DNA of 64,000 nt. It comes from Corallium rubrum (Eukaryota > Cnidaria > Anthozoa > Scleralcyonacea > Coralliidae). Below are positions 1-12,900 of this stretch, piece after piece (positions within the stretch are counted from its first letter, which is position 1; every line of letters starts with the position of its first letter). The translations under genes were made by a program, and so were the position numbers. The notes beneath the pieces were generated by a model, which had not been told where the DNA came from, did no database searches, and saw nothing but the letters and a program-made list of their open reading frames with translations. The DNA is taken from NCBI GenBank assembly GCA_964035015.1, contig OZ035997.1, positions 20,639,563 to 20,703,562 of the forward strand, in the 5' to 3' direction.

Positions 1-184
1 GATTGACTATGTTGCAGCGTGTCACACCCCCACTGCAACTTGCAATATATTTTTTTTCGACAAAAATTGCGTTGCAAGTTGCAAGGAAAATTGTTCGAAA
101 CTCCATGTTTTCCTGCCTCGGCATTCTTGTTCCGACCAGAGCCGATAGCTCCGGGTCAGCTAGTAAGTAAGAGATAAAGCCCGA

Positions 185-412
185 GAACGAGGGCTGTATG
201 CTATATACAGCCCCGAGGACGCGAAGCGTCCGAGGGCTGTATATCGCATACAGCCCGACGTTCGAGGGTTTTATCTGACTTATTTCACGATTGAGGAGGT
301 TTTCCAACAAAGTTATGTCTTTTTTTCTACCTTGGACAAAGATTTTCCTAGTTTTTTTCTTCATTTCTTTTCTAATTAGTATTCAAGGGCTGTATGCTAT
401 ATACAGCCCGCG
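185..412. repeat. Palindromic repeat cluster
   Basis: The palindromic unit GGGCTGTATGCTATATACAG followed by CC occurs at 191-214, in a close variant at 234-256 and again at 387-410. The first two flank the small palindrome GGACGCGAAGCGTCC. The short open frame over this region has no sign of coding. It is probably a small foldback element. Confidence 0.6.
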
Positions 413-750
413 GTACATCAAAGAAAACCGACTCAATCGTGAAATAAGTGCTGTTCCCAGTACGAGATTGATATAAGTCCCGGCTCACGATTTACTAATA
501 AAGACCAGTTTTTAGTCAGGGGTAACACCTGTTACTGCAAATATAGATACAAACAAATCAATGCACATAAAAACTTGCACTACGTTTTGGAATATCTGAA
601 CCAAATAAAAATAAGAACATTCGTTCAAAAACAGCAAAAACTGTTTGGGTTTAACAGTTTACAAAGTACTAGCCGGCAAAGTACAAAAATAGATGATGAT
701 TTTGCAGGCAGCCAACTGCTTTTCAATTTTGTCTGTAAATTTTCCACAAT

Positions 751-1257
751 TAAAGTGCTTATGCAGTGAAAACAATCACTTCAAAATAAACTCTCTCACT
801 TGAAAGAACTACAGAAAGTATAAAGATTGGCGTTTACAACTCTTCCAAATCTCATGTAGTTCATGAGATATTAAGATTTGTTTGATATGCAAATGATCCT
901 CACTGTGACATCACACTGCATAATGACTTATTAAAAAAGCCTGTATATATGGATTATATAACGAAATTGTGAAACTGTGCATGTGCGTGTGAGAGTGTAC
1001 CCAATGATACTAAAACGTTAGCTTACTATTCGAGTGCCATGGTTTAATAATCTCAAAGATATACAGGCTTTTTTAGTAAGTCATTATGCAGTGTATCGTC
1101 ACAGTGAGGATCATTTGCATATCAAACAAATCTTAATATCTCATGAACTACATGAGATTTGGAAGAGTTGTAAACGCCAACCTTTATACTTTCTGTAGTT
1201 CTTTCAAGTGAGAGAGTTTATTTTAAAGTGATTTTTTCACTGCATAAGCACTTTAAA
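751..1257. mobile_element. Foldback element, 200-bp arms
   Basis: The left arm 751-948 and right arm 1059-1257 are near-perfect inverted copies, from TAAAGTGCTTATGCAGTG to AAAAAAGCCTGTATAT, around a loop of about 110 bp. No coding capacity is seen, which fits a non-autonomous DNA transposon. Confidence 0.85.
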
Positions 1258-1439
1258 TTACTGTCGTTACAATACACGTGTTTCTAAAATATTGTTACAA
1301 TTTATTTCTTCAACTTGACCGATTCATTTGATGAAATTTGTTGGAAACTTCCTCTAGTTAATTTGACTGATTTGTGGTTTCTGAACAACGAATAGAAAAT
1401 ATAATTATTAGTTGAACACTAATTAAATTCAAAGCAGGA

Positions 1440-1880
1440 AGTTTTTGAACGAACTTCATCAAATGAATTGGTCAGACAAAGCAAATAAATTGCAACAAAT
1501 ATTTCAGTACGATAAACAAGGACTATATAGTTACTATAATTTAGCACTAGAACATTGTTTTAATGCAGATGATCCACGAACATGGAAATCGATACGCATC
1601 AAATGCAACAAAGCTCGTGATCTAAATCGATATCGTGTTGTTTTTGCTTAATGTTTGTAATTATGCATCAAATGCAACAAAGCTCGTAATCTAACTAAAT
1701 CGATATCGTGTTGTTTTTAGCTTAATGTTTGTAATTATCTTGTGTATTGTAGTTGTATTTGTTGTAATCTTTAGGGACCGCAGTAATTGGCGTAAGCTGT
1801 TGCGGTTGCCCTGTCAGTTGTTTGTGTCGATGTCTGTACGTATTGTTGGAGTATGGCAAAGCAAATAAAATTAAAGAAAA
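1440..1880 (+). mobile_element. LINE 3' end fragment (CR1/L2-like)
   Basis: The open frame 1445-1651 ends with SYYNLALEHCFNADDPRTWK and a C..C-like IKCNKARDL, resembling the tail of the intact LINE at 39.5 kb (LLEYYQHATEH...CVKCHSC). A typical LINE 3' UTR follows (GGGACCGCAGTAATTGGCGT). Part of the end is duplicated in tandem with a 69-bp period (1596-1664 and 1665-1738). Confidence 0.65.
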
Positions 1881-2013
1881 CACTATTTCTTTGAACTTAT
1901 CATGGTAATAGTTATATAATTCAACATCAGTTTGTGGATACATCGCGTATAGACCCTTTGCACTTACACCCTTGGTAGAGGAAAATGCTTTATAAACAAT
2001 GAAATGTTCTTTA

Positions 2014-2156
2014 ATATGTTTTTTCTGCACAAGCTGTTGTACGTTAAACTCAGAGAAAAATTCTGAGCTCCAAACGGGACTGGATCTCAGTCCCGTCTGG
2101 AGCTCAGAGTTTTCCTCTGAGTTTAACTTACGACAGCTTGTGCAGCAAAAACATAC
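2014..2156. repeat. Foldback hairpin
   Basis: Inverted arms start with GTTTTTTCTGCACAAGCTGT and meet near 2090 at CGGGACTGGATCTCAGTCCCG. The arms are about 65 bp with few mismatches. Confidence 0.8.
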
Positions 2157-2317
2157 GAAAAAACTTTACCAACTCAAGATGAAAACACTAATAACGTGCA
2201 ATAAAATGTTCGTTGATTATTCGCTCTGTCGAAAATACACCAGAAGTCCAATTCGCGTGAAAACTTGTCCCCTTTTTCTCAATGAGCACTTTTGACGGTC
2301 AAACTTGTCGGTGTAAC

Positions 2318-3560
2318 CATGGATAGTAAAAAGACTGGATATGAAACTTGATGGCGTGAGCATAACAACCTGGTTGAAATTGACAAGCTTAAAAACTCCT
2401 TGTATTTGTTCAAAGTTTAGGATTAATACAACTTATTAAAATGAAAATCGAACTGCCTGTAACTACGACAAAACCACAATATGATAAAATGCCCGTCTAC
2501 TCTTACTCATTTTAAAAGAAAATATCAAGGTTTGCTAGTTAGAATATGCATCACAAATTCCAAGCAAAAGAAAGTACTATTTTGGGACGCCAGTTTCTTT
2601 GAAACAACACAGAAAACATCAAAACAAAGATCAACAACGTTTACCTCGAACACTCGATTGTGGCTTAGGCAGGTTTGTAAGGCGATAACATCATTTGAAA
2701 CGTCAACATAGTCATCTGAATGTGAGAACATGAAGAATTTGGAGTTATATATCATACACGAGGATGAGTGTTTCATCAGGATTTCCAAACACCGCGAGAC
2801 TTTTATGGAAAACCGAGGCGAAGCCGAGATTTTTGAACAAATTTCGAGGTGTTTGGAATCCTGATGAAACATTGTTCCGAGTGTATGATATAGTTTCTCA
2901 AACAAATCAGTATTTTAAGAGAATATCGAGGCGAAAGTTGGCTTAATTTATGTAATTTCTTCCTCCGATATCAAAACCTCCGCCTCCGTACTGATTTCCT
3001 TTGTTTTCGGTCCATGGTGGAACTTACGAACATGGCGTAAGATGACGAGTGATGGCGATACGATGACGACGAATGAGATGCCGGAAAAGTAAAAATGCCA
3101 GCTGGTGGAACCATGGATTTTAAAAGGACTGGATAGGAAACTAATAGTCATGTGGGGTGTTTTGAGCCATTTGATTGGTTAAATCACATTCAATCAGTTT
3201 GCAAAATGGTTGAAACCTAGTTGCAAAATATGATGTCACGAATGGCGTGAGTGTGCTTGTTTTAGTTACTAAGGTTTTTAAGTGAACTTTTTAATTTTAT
3301 CGAAACTTTTTGATTTTATTTGAACCAAATAATTTTATCACCTTATAAATCTGCCTAAGCCACAATCGAGTGTTCGAGGTCAACGTTGTTGAGCTTTGTT
3401 TTGACGTTTCCTGTGTTGTTTTGAAGAAACTATTTACTATCTTTTTACTATCCATGTGGAACTTACCAAGATGGCGTAAGATGACGAGTGATGGCGATAC
3501 CATGACGATGAAATGTCGGAAAAGTAAAAAGTGCCGGCCGGTGGAACTTACCAGGATGGA
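2318..3560. repeat. Degenerate dispersed-repeat cluster
   Basis: Segments 2592-2708 and 3324-3430 are inverted copies (TTGTGGCTTAGGCAG / CTGCCTAAGCCACAA). Segments 3012-3115 and 3452-3555 are direct copies (GATGACGAGTGATGGCGATA). Segment 2745-2975 matches the arms of the foldback at 57.57-58.2 kb (CGAGGTGTTTGG, TTAATTTATGTAATTTCTTC). The short open frames here are not genes. Confidence 0.7.
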
Positions 3561-3843
3561 GGCGCGCGAACACGAACATCAAAAACGCCGACACTGAATC
3601 GGACTTCTGGTTAGTTCTTTATTCTGTGTCGAGATGGACCGTTTTGACGTCATGTGCAAAGGGTCTATATCAGTTGCTTAGTTTCTAAATGACGTGAGCA
3701 AACAGCATGTTGGCATTTTCTCTGATGAAGATCTGAGTCAGCAGACCAAAAGCTCAGCAAATGAATAATAATGTATCGACAAACCTGTCTTGAGTTATAA
3801 AGATAATATATTTTATCATTCAATATTTCTTTGACACTTGTCT

Positions 3844-3963
3844 TTACTTGGACTTCTTCGAAGCACTGCCTCCTGCTCCAAAAAAGCTTGCTATGGTTTT
3901 CATCCCTTTTTTATTTACTTTCGCTAAAGACCTTTGAGCTGCAGTGAGTTTAACGTTTGAGTT
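3844..3963 (-). CDS. RNASEH2B: RNASEH2B terminal coding exon 10
   Basis: This exon encodes 39 residues and the stop, beginning NSNVKLTAAQRSLAKV. The PIP-like motif MKTIASFF lies at 3903-3880 (residues 290-297), where the human protein has MKSIDTFF. A basic Ser/Lys tail closes the protein. The exon is separated from exon 9 by 9.9 kb of mostly transposon sequence. Confidence 0.95.
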   Translation of the reverse strand, partial: NSNVKLTAAQRSLAKVNKKGMKTIASFFGAGGSASKKSK

Positions 3964-6900
3964 CTAAATAAAAGAAAAATACAAAATGTGTCCTAGCTGA
4001 AATTTACTTCAACTTATGTCAATTTAGAATGTTCAAAATTCCTCAGACTGGGCAACAAAAAGTGAAAATTTCTCAGGCCTTGTTTACATGAAATGGGATT
4101 GACATTCCAATCGGATCGAAAAACGCGAGTGAAGTTAATCTGGGCACGTGAAAAATCCTATCTGCTTGGAACATTGTTTTCGGTTTTGGAACACGATTTT
4201 CTGTGCTTCCCTCAATGTCTGCCATTTAGCACGACACGCCGTGTCAAGTCATTTTCAAGTCAAACCGTGCTTAGATGAATCATCCTTGCTTGAATCTCAA
4301 GTCAATCCACTCCACTGCGTGGTTTGACTTCAGCCATTCGTTTCGATCAGATCGAAAACTTTCAGTCTTCTTCATGTAAACACAACAAGGAGAAACAACA
4401 TGCGAGATTTGACTTGAACACTCAATCCACTTCATGTAAACAAGGCCTTAGTCCAATTAGACAAACGATAACAAAAACGTTTTAAATTTCTAAGAAACAA
4501 GAATACAAAAAATTATAATATGTTACAAAAAACAATACTTGAAAAACCAAATTTAAATTTTATTTTTTGGAACAGCATTTAATCAGATACATAAGCCGAG
4601 TTTTTCTGCAAAGTTTTAAGTCGATACAACCCATCCCTTCTTGAATTACAGAGTTTTGAATTATATTATTGCTGACATCAGCATAATTTTCAAATGTCGT
4701 TAAATGCCATATGGTAAACACAGAGGGGCATACAATCATAGATAATGAAAAGGGAACTGGATAGGAAACTTAAAACGATGTTACGAAACTGGAAACGACG
4801 TTTGCACAACTTGCTATGGTAATTATACCCTTATAAGCAGCTAATGCACCTACGGGGTGGTCCCACATGGCTAAAATCAGACACTACTGAACTTAAGTGA
4901 TATTAATTGTTTAATTTCAGCAATAGCTAATCTGGCCATGTGGGACCATAGTTAGTGGAGGGAGATGGAGATGGTTTGGAAACTCAGCATGCAAAGTCAT
5001 TGCTCTATGGTTGTTCAATTTGTCTAATTTCACGGTCACTGAACGTATATATAGCTCCTGGTAACTGTTCGTCAATTTTAATTAAGCTTACTCTCACCCC
5101 TGATGAATAATTTCATCAAAAATTTTTAAAAAAGCCCAAAAATCACAAGGCGAACCCGAAAAACAGTATGGCTGTGACGACAATGAGATTTTTATCAACA
5201 AATAAACAGTGCTGTAATAGTTACATAATTTTTGTAACTAGTTGCAGTTACAGTTACATCATCAGAAAAGTAACTAGTTACCGATACAAGTTACAATGAA
5301 AAAAGTAACTAGTCACAGTTACGAAGTTACTTTAAAAATTTTGTAACTAGTTACAATTATTACAATTACAATTACAAATACAAAGTTACACCTATTCTTT
5401 CATTCTGCTTTTAAAATCGAGAAGCATCTGAATTAGACAAAACTATTGTTTAATTTGACCAGAAGAGAATTTTCAAAATTACGATCAGTCATTCAGCAGC
5501 GATGTGGTCTGAAAATTAATCCCGCACAGCTGAACAGCCTTTCACATGCTGCACTTGCAGGCAGCGGTGTGTTCAGTTCAATGAAAAGCTGGATACGATG
5601 TTAAACGACGACTCGGCGAGGTTGGGAGTATTATGGATATCGCAAAAAGTAACGGCGCTATCGACGGCAGATGTAACTAGTTATCGTTACTTTTTATTCC
5701 TACTTTTTGTAACTAGTTACAGTTACCTTCTGAAAAAAGTAACTAGTTACCGGTAAAGTTACGCAAAAAAGTAACGATTACATGTAACTAGTTACTTGTA
5801 ACGAAGTTACTCACAGCACTGCAAATAAAACATAAAATAACTGAACCTCATACCCAGGGCATTTTGCCTCCGCGTTGGGACGTCGGTGAAAATGGCCCTG
5901 GCATCGGCGGCTGGTCGATTCTATATTCTGATTGGACGGTTTAAAAACTCGATTCATTCAGTAGAGTATAATTTATTCATCAAAATCTGAATTGCAATAG
6001 ATTCACTCTTCAAAATTTACCCCAAAAATAGAAATGATAGCTTTGGTTAAAGTCAAGAACATTAAATATATGCTTGTTCATGACATTAATACATGTATTG
6101 TAGATAATCGTGGGGGTATCATGAGGAATAATGCTAGCCAGTTGCTTTTCTGATGAAGGATTCACATGAGTGAGTCGGCAGAGCGTTAAATATTTTTGAT
6201 TTATTATTCATGTATACGTATTACACAAAAACAAAACACAAAGACCACATAAATGTTCTTGCCAAACATCGGTTAATCCAACATCTTCCCCTAACCCTAA
6301 CCAGTAAGGACCATGGGAATGAATTGATAATCGATATGTGATTGCTTACTTATATACAATCAGAAAACTCGCTCATATTAGGTAGGTCTTTACTGCAAAC
6401 ACCCCAAAATTGTGGGTATCACGTGACCAGCCGATGACAGGGCCATTTTCGCGACGTCCATGGAGGCAAAATGCCCTGAGTACGAGGTTGTGAACTAATG
6501 CAATAAAACCATACCTGCATGTGTTGTTTTCTGCCTGATTGATACTTAACCCCGCTGGCCTTGCTTAAAATAAAGGAAGAGCTGGAGGTGTGGAGGGGCA
6601 AAACCGGAGTGCAATCTATTTTTGTACGAAAATTTGATCGATTACTGCAGCGTGTCGAAGGCTGGAACGCAAGTCTTCCTCCAGCCTTTCCTTTAATATT
6701 TTAAGCATCGAGTAAGTGAAATAAATACACAGTACTTTTCTTTCAAATATCAAAATATCTGCTCTGCACCTTTCTCTCTTATTCTTTACTCAAACTTGTC
6801 TATTTTTATTCCTTTTTTTAAAACAATCGATGTTTGTATTCGTTCAAAAATATTGACTTCGTCCATCTTGAACTGCTTCAATTGGGTTGGTCAGCGGAAA

Positions 6901-9900
6901 AAAAGTACTTCGAGTAATCGTATGTGTGCGACTTTGATCATAGCATGTGGTCAATGTGGCACTGTTCAGTGACAGTGAAAATGATGTCGACCATGACGAC
7001 TAGAAAATGGCTAGCTAAATATCACTTATTTGTATTGAATGCTTTAACTGTTCAGTGTTAACTCAACTACATAAGGGGGTGTTTATATGAGAGGCGAGCC
7101 AGCCCGGTTAGCGAGATCTCACTTGAAAGAGGCGAGATCTTGGTAAGGCCTGTTCATATGATCCCGGTAAGCGAGATGTCCCGCTTACTGGGGATCTCGC
7201 CTCGTAGTTATTTTCCTATTAAAATCTGCATTGCGTTCATATGAGCTAGCGGGCTGGCCCGCCTACCGAGATCTCGGCAGATTTTGCCGAGACCATAGGT
7301 AGGCGGGATGAAAATTTTCCCATATGAACACGCCATCCCGCTTAACGGGGTAAAGTCAAGAAACACAAATTTGGAATTTTTCGCTTTGATTCGACGATTT
7401 TTATCGAATTTATGGTTCCTTTACAGACAAATAACAAATTTGTTGTTGAAACAACGATTTTTTTACCCAAACCAACCCATTATAACAACAAAATCGCGAA
7501 TATTAGATATTTTGCCAAATCGTGGGAATTTCTCGGCGTGCTAATTTTAGTAACTTATACACTTAAATGTCATCGGTAGCCGGGATGAAATTGCCATATG
7601 AACGCGTGAAATATTTCGCCTCGCTTGCCGGGGCATCTCGCTTACCGGGATCATATGCACAGGCCCTAAGTGGGATGAAAATTTCCCATGTAAACAGTCG
7701 CTAACCGGGGTGATTTTTCAAAGGGATGCCGACCCATCTATTGTCGTTGTAAAATCATCCCGGTAGGCGGGATGAAATTCGTCCATACAAACGCGAGCCA
7801 GAAGTCATCTCGCTTACCGAGCTATCCCGGTCAGCGTGCTGGCTCGCCTCCATATAAACAGCCCCTAAGACTGAGAATTTGTGAAATTTGACAAAATCTG
7901 GTATAAAAAGAAGTCTGAGCAGTTGTTCTTTATTACAATATATTAGAATGGCTTTAGTTATAGTTAAAAGATAAAAACTCCCCGTTCACTTCACAGCCAC
8001 CTACTTTCTCATCACAACCGCCTACTTGAAATAGTTAATTAATTACTAACTAATGTATCAGTCAATTCCCAATTGTGCACCCCCCAGGCCAACACCCGGG
8101 CATTAGTGTAGTATATTGATATCACATACACAAGACTAATAATATAAACATGTATTCCAATCGTTCAACTGTAGTTCCTAATAACACGCCATTGCTCTAA
8201 CTCGCGGTCTATCCTACCGGAAGTAAGACTCCTCGATATAACACTCCTCCTTTCCTAGACTAAACGAGTCTAAAAAAGAACATAACACAACAAAAATGTT
8301 AACTATCTCAAGAGTTCCTTGTATTAACGGTCAAGTCTCTAAACATCGATTACAGTGTACTGGTAATAGTCTGGTACCCGTCTCTCTCTCTGTGGATATC
8401 TCCTTCTTGAACTTGGTTCTTCTTCAGGAACAGCTTGTTTGTCTGAAACCAGTTGGCTGTGGATAACATTATCAACAAGTTCATCCTCTTCAGTGATTTC
8501 CAATCTTCTTTCCAGGGAATGAGACATGTCAGCGACTGCTTGGCTTGGGTGTATTGTCGATTTCGTAGTGTTCATCTCTCTGTTAGCTCGTGGTGTTGTC
8601 CTCTGTATCACTTGATCTTGATGACGACGGACTTCGCGTTGATCATCCAACTGTACCGTATAAGATACCGGTCCAGTTTGTGTATTAATTACACCAGGAC
8701 ACCATCTTTGTTGCTTTCCAAATTCTCTAGCATACACAGGGTCGCCTGGTTGTAGATTTCGGTCCACCACATGCTGGTCATGTAATTCCTTCTGCTTCCT
8801 CTGTTCGTTCTGTACTCTTCCTCTTATGTCCGGATATAGCAAGTCCAAGCGAGATCTTGGTTTCCTGCCCATAAGCATTTCAGCTGGCGCTATCCCTGTT
8901 GTTGAATGTGGCGTAATCCGGTATTTGAAAAGAAACCGAGATATTCTGGTTTCTAAACTTTCTTCATTTGACATCTTCTTCATCCCCTCTTTAAAGGTTT
9001 GGACAGCCCTCTCCGCCAGTCCGTTAGATGCGGGGTGGTATGGAGCAGTCCTTCTGTGGTGAATTCCATTTTTCATCAGGAAATCCTCGAACTCTTCACT
9101 GCAAAAATTACTGCCGTTGTCACTGACGATTGTTGTTGGGAGGCCATGGATTGCGAATGTTGATCGAAGTTTTTCAATCGTTGCTCTTGATGTTGCTACA
9201 CTCGTAGGATGAACTTCGAGCCACTTTGAGTGAGCATCTACCATAATGAGGAACATTTTCCCCAAAAATGGACCCGCGTAATCGATATGAATTCTTTCCC
9301 ATGGTCGACTTGGCCATTCCCACGGGTGTAGTGGTGCCTCTGGAGGCTTCTTTCTATTCACCTGGCAGTGGTTGCAATTTCTTACTTTATTTTCCAGAGC
9401 GCTATCCATGTTTGGCCACCATACGTAGCTCCTTGCTAGGCTTTTCATCTTGCAAATTCCAGGGTGGGTTTCATGTAATTCTTCAACGACTTGACTCCTT
9501 CCCTGTGGAGGGACAACCACTCTATTTCCCCAGAGGATGCAATCATCTTGAACGCTTAACTCTTCTCGTCTTTGGAAATATGGTTGGATATCAGCATCTG
9601 GACACTTGTTAGGCCATCCATGCTTTATGAATTTTAAAACTCTGGCAAGTTGAGGAGTTTTCCTTGTCCAGTTCTTTACTTGTTCTGCTGTTATTGGTGT
9701 GGTCTCGAGTAGCTCCATCAGTAAAATTGTTTCTCCAGGGACTGGCGTTGACACAGGAGTGTCTGGCAAAGGTAATCGACTGAGAGCATCAGCATTTGCA
9801 TTTTGACTTCCTACTTTGTACTGGATGGTGTAGTCGTATGCGGACAAAATTAGTGCCCATCGCTGAATTCGAGCTGCTGCCATTGGTGGTGTCATCTTGT

Positions 9901-12900
9901 CTGGATGGAATACCCGTTCAAGAGGGTTGTGATCTGTCAGTATGGTAAAATGTCGACCATACACATATTGGTGGAATTTCTTGACACCAAATACTATGGC
10001 TAATGCCTCCTTGTCTAATTGAGAATAGTTTTTTTCAGCAGGAGACAGTGATCTTGAGGCAAATGCAATTGGTTGTTCTGTGTTGTCTTTCATACGATGG
10101 GACAAAACAGCTCCCAAACCATATGGTGATGCATCACAAGCAAGTATTAAATCCTTCTCTGGATCATAATGGACTAACAAGTGGGATGATTTCAATAACT
10201 CTTTGGATTTTGTAAATGCTTCTTGATGTTTTTCATTCCACTGCCAGCTTTTCCCTTTTTCCAAGAGGCTGTGTAATGGTGCAAGAATTGTTGACAAATT
10301 TGGCAAATACTTTTGATAATAGTTAATCATTCCCAGATATGATCGAACTTCTGACAAATTTCTCGGAGCTGGTGCTTCAGTGATGGCTCTGACTTTCTCT
10401 GGTACTGGTTGTACTCCTTGGCTGTTTATCTTCTGGCCCAAATACACCACTTCTTCTACCATAAAAGAGCATTTCTTTTTCTTTAGGCGTAGCCCTGCCT
10501 CTGACAACCTTTTTAGAACCTCTTCTAAATTAGCTAAGTGTTCCTCATCATTGGAACCGGAAACTAGAATATCATCCACTCGCACCACCACAAACGGAAT
10601 CCCTTGTAGTAGGTTTTCCATAGTTCGCTGAAAAATCCCAGGTGCAGAGGAGACTCCATATGGCAACCGGTTATACTGAAAAAGACCTTTGTGTGTATTG
10701 ATTGTAGTATACTTTTTTGATTCATCTTCCAATGGGATCTGCTGATAAGCTTGACTCATGTCAAGTTTGGTAAAGTTTTCTCCACCATTCAAGGTGGCAA
10801 AAAGGTCTTCTGCCTTTGGAATGGGATAGTTGTCTAACTTTGCTGCTTGATTGACTGTTACTTTATAGTCCCCACAAATTCTTATTGATTTATCTTCTTT
10901 TACAATTGGTACAATTGGTGCTGCCCAATCTGCAAACTGAACTGGCTCCACTGTCCCTTCCTCTTGCAATCTTTCCAACTCTTTCTCTACTTTCTCTCTC
11001 AATGAATAGGGGACCGATCTTGCTTTACAATATTTAGGCTCTGCATCTTCAGGAACATGTATCTTGGCTTTGGGACCCGTTAAATGTTCCTAATCCATCT
11101 TGGAAAACTTCCTCATACTTCTGAAGTAACTCTTTGACTCTGGTGGTAATTGTATTCCCCTTTTTTAACTGGAATAAATTTCTCCAATTTAATGTGATCT
11201 TTTGTAGCCAATTTCTACCAATTAAGTTAGGGCCCTTCCCTTGGATGACTAGTAAAGGCAGTACCATTTCTTGGCTTTCATACTTTACTGGGGTTTCAAC
11301 CAGACCCACCACTTTAACTTGCTCGCCTGTATAAGTGTTCAGTCTTACCTTTGATTCTTTTAGCTCAAGGTTTGGACACTTCTTCTTCAGTGTTTTATAC
11401 GTATCCTCGCTTATTACACTCATGGCAGCACCTGTATCTACTTCCATCCTCAGGCTTTCTTCACTCACCAGGACATCAACAACATATGGCTGCTCGGTTC
11501 TTTGTTCTCCTAGACTGTAAAGGCCATACATGTAGTTATCATTTTCCTCTTCTTGCTCTTCCTTCACGTTCAGGTAATGGCTGCTTGTCTCCGACTTTGG
11601 TGTATCTTCTCTTCGTTGAGTTCTCCCATTTCCCTTTGGTGTACTTCGACATTTTCTCGCTATGTGCCCCTTCTTGTGGCAAAGAAAACACTCGGCGTCA
11701 CGAAATTTGCATTGTTGTGGATCGTGTTTTCCGCCGCATCTTCCACAGTCGGTCGCCTTTGTCCTTGATCCTCGTTGGTTTTCTTGTCGTTGGTCATCTA
11801 CTCGGTTTACTAATGCTGGAGGCTGTTGTGCATCACTGCCACTGGTCATCTGATGTGTTAAATCCCTTGCGTTCTTTACAGCAGTCTCCATTGACGTAGC
11901 TATTTTCATCGCTTTCTTGAAGTCAAGAGCAGTTTCTGCCAACAACCGACGCTGAATTTGTTCGTCGTTTATTCCACACACTAACCGATCACGTAACATC
12001 TCTTCTAAGGTATTCTGAAAATCACAATGTTCTGAAAGGTTTCGCAATTCAGCAACGTACGAAGCAATCGACTCACCAGGTTTCCTGAATCGAGTGTTAA
12101 ACTTGAATCGTTGTACTATTGCCGAAGGCTTCGGGTTTTGATGTTTCTGAACAAGTTCCACTAACTCTTTGAACGTCTTCTGTGACGGCTTTTCTGGCGT
12201 CGTTAGGTTTCGAATTAACTTGTACGTCTTGCTCCCACAAACGCTCAATAAGATTGCTCGTTGTTTATCCGCACTCTCCACGCCATTTGCTTCGAAATAA
12301 TATTCCAACCGCTCGATGTACTGACTCCACTCCTCTTGTGAATCATATTCTTCTAGTTTCCCATGGTTTGCCATTTTACCTCGTCGCCAAATGTAGTATA
12401 TTGATATCACATACACAAGACTAATAATATAAACATGTATTCCAATCGTTCAACTGTAGTTCCTAATAACACGCCATTGCTCTAACTCGCGGTCTATCCT
12501 ACCGGAAGTAAGACTCCTCGATATAACAATTAGACATTAGGGACTTTAAGCAAGCACAACGGCTACGACTACGGCAACATGTTTGCACAATAGAATTTCA
12601 TGTCATATACAAAGAGCTTTTGCAAATGACGGTCCCAAGAGTAATTTTCATGCCGTCGCGACTCTGTTGACAACGTAGAAAAATCATTTTTACGTTGTAA
12701 AGACAACGGGCGGAACCTGAGTCACTAAAGAAGCCTTGGAAAGGCTTAACCTTACTCTCGCGAATAACAGATTGAACAAGTGTTTTTCTTCAAGAGTTTA
12801 AGAACAAAACGATCCTGTGCGATTATGTATCTTGAAATTTGGATGTATAAAAACACCGCCATTTAATACCACTCTGAAACTTTCCACCGTAGCCGTAGTC

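Larger units (their letters stand above)
8107..12528 (-). mobile_element. Complete Gypsy/Ty3 LTR retrotransposon
   Basis: The two 137-bp LTRs (8107-8243, 12392-12528) look identical and begin TGTTATATCG and end TATACTACA on the element strand. The target duplication is ATTAG (8102-8106, 12529-12533). A primer binding site TGGCGACGAGG starts 2 nt after the 5' LTR, and a polypurine tract AGGAAAGGAGGAG (8244-8256) abuts the 3' LTR. Gag-protease and RT-RNase H-integrase frames fill the interior. The LTRs are unusually short. Insertion is in RNASEH2B intron 9 in sense with the gene, and identical LTRs imply recent arrival. Confidence 0.96.

Noticed and set aside
291..476. Small hydrophobic frame (LVFFFISFLISIQGLYAIY)
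   Set aside because: It spans palindromic repeat DNA and has no other support; the hydrophobicity follows from T-runs.
8453..12424. Plus-strand open frames opposite the Gypsy element, up to 182 codons
   Set aside because: They are antisense shadows of gag and pol with no domains.
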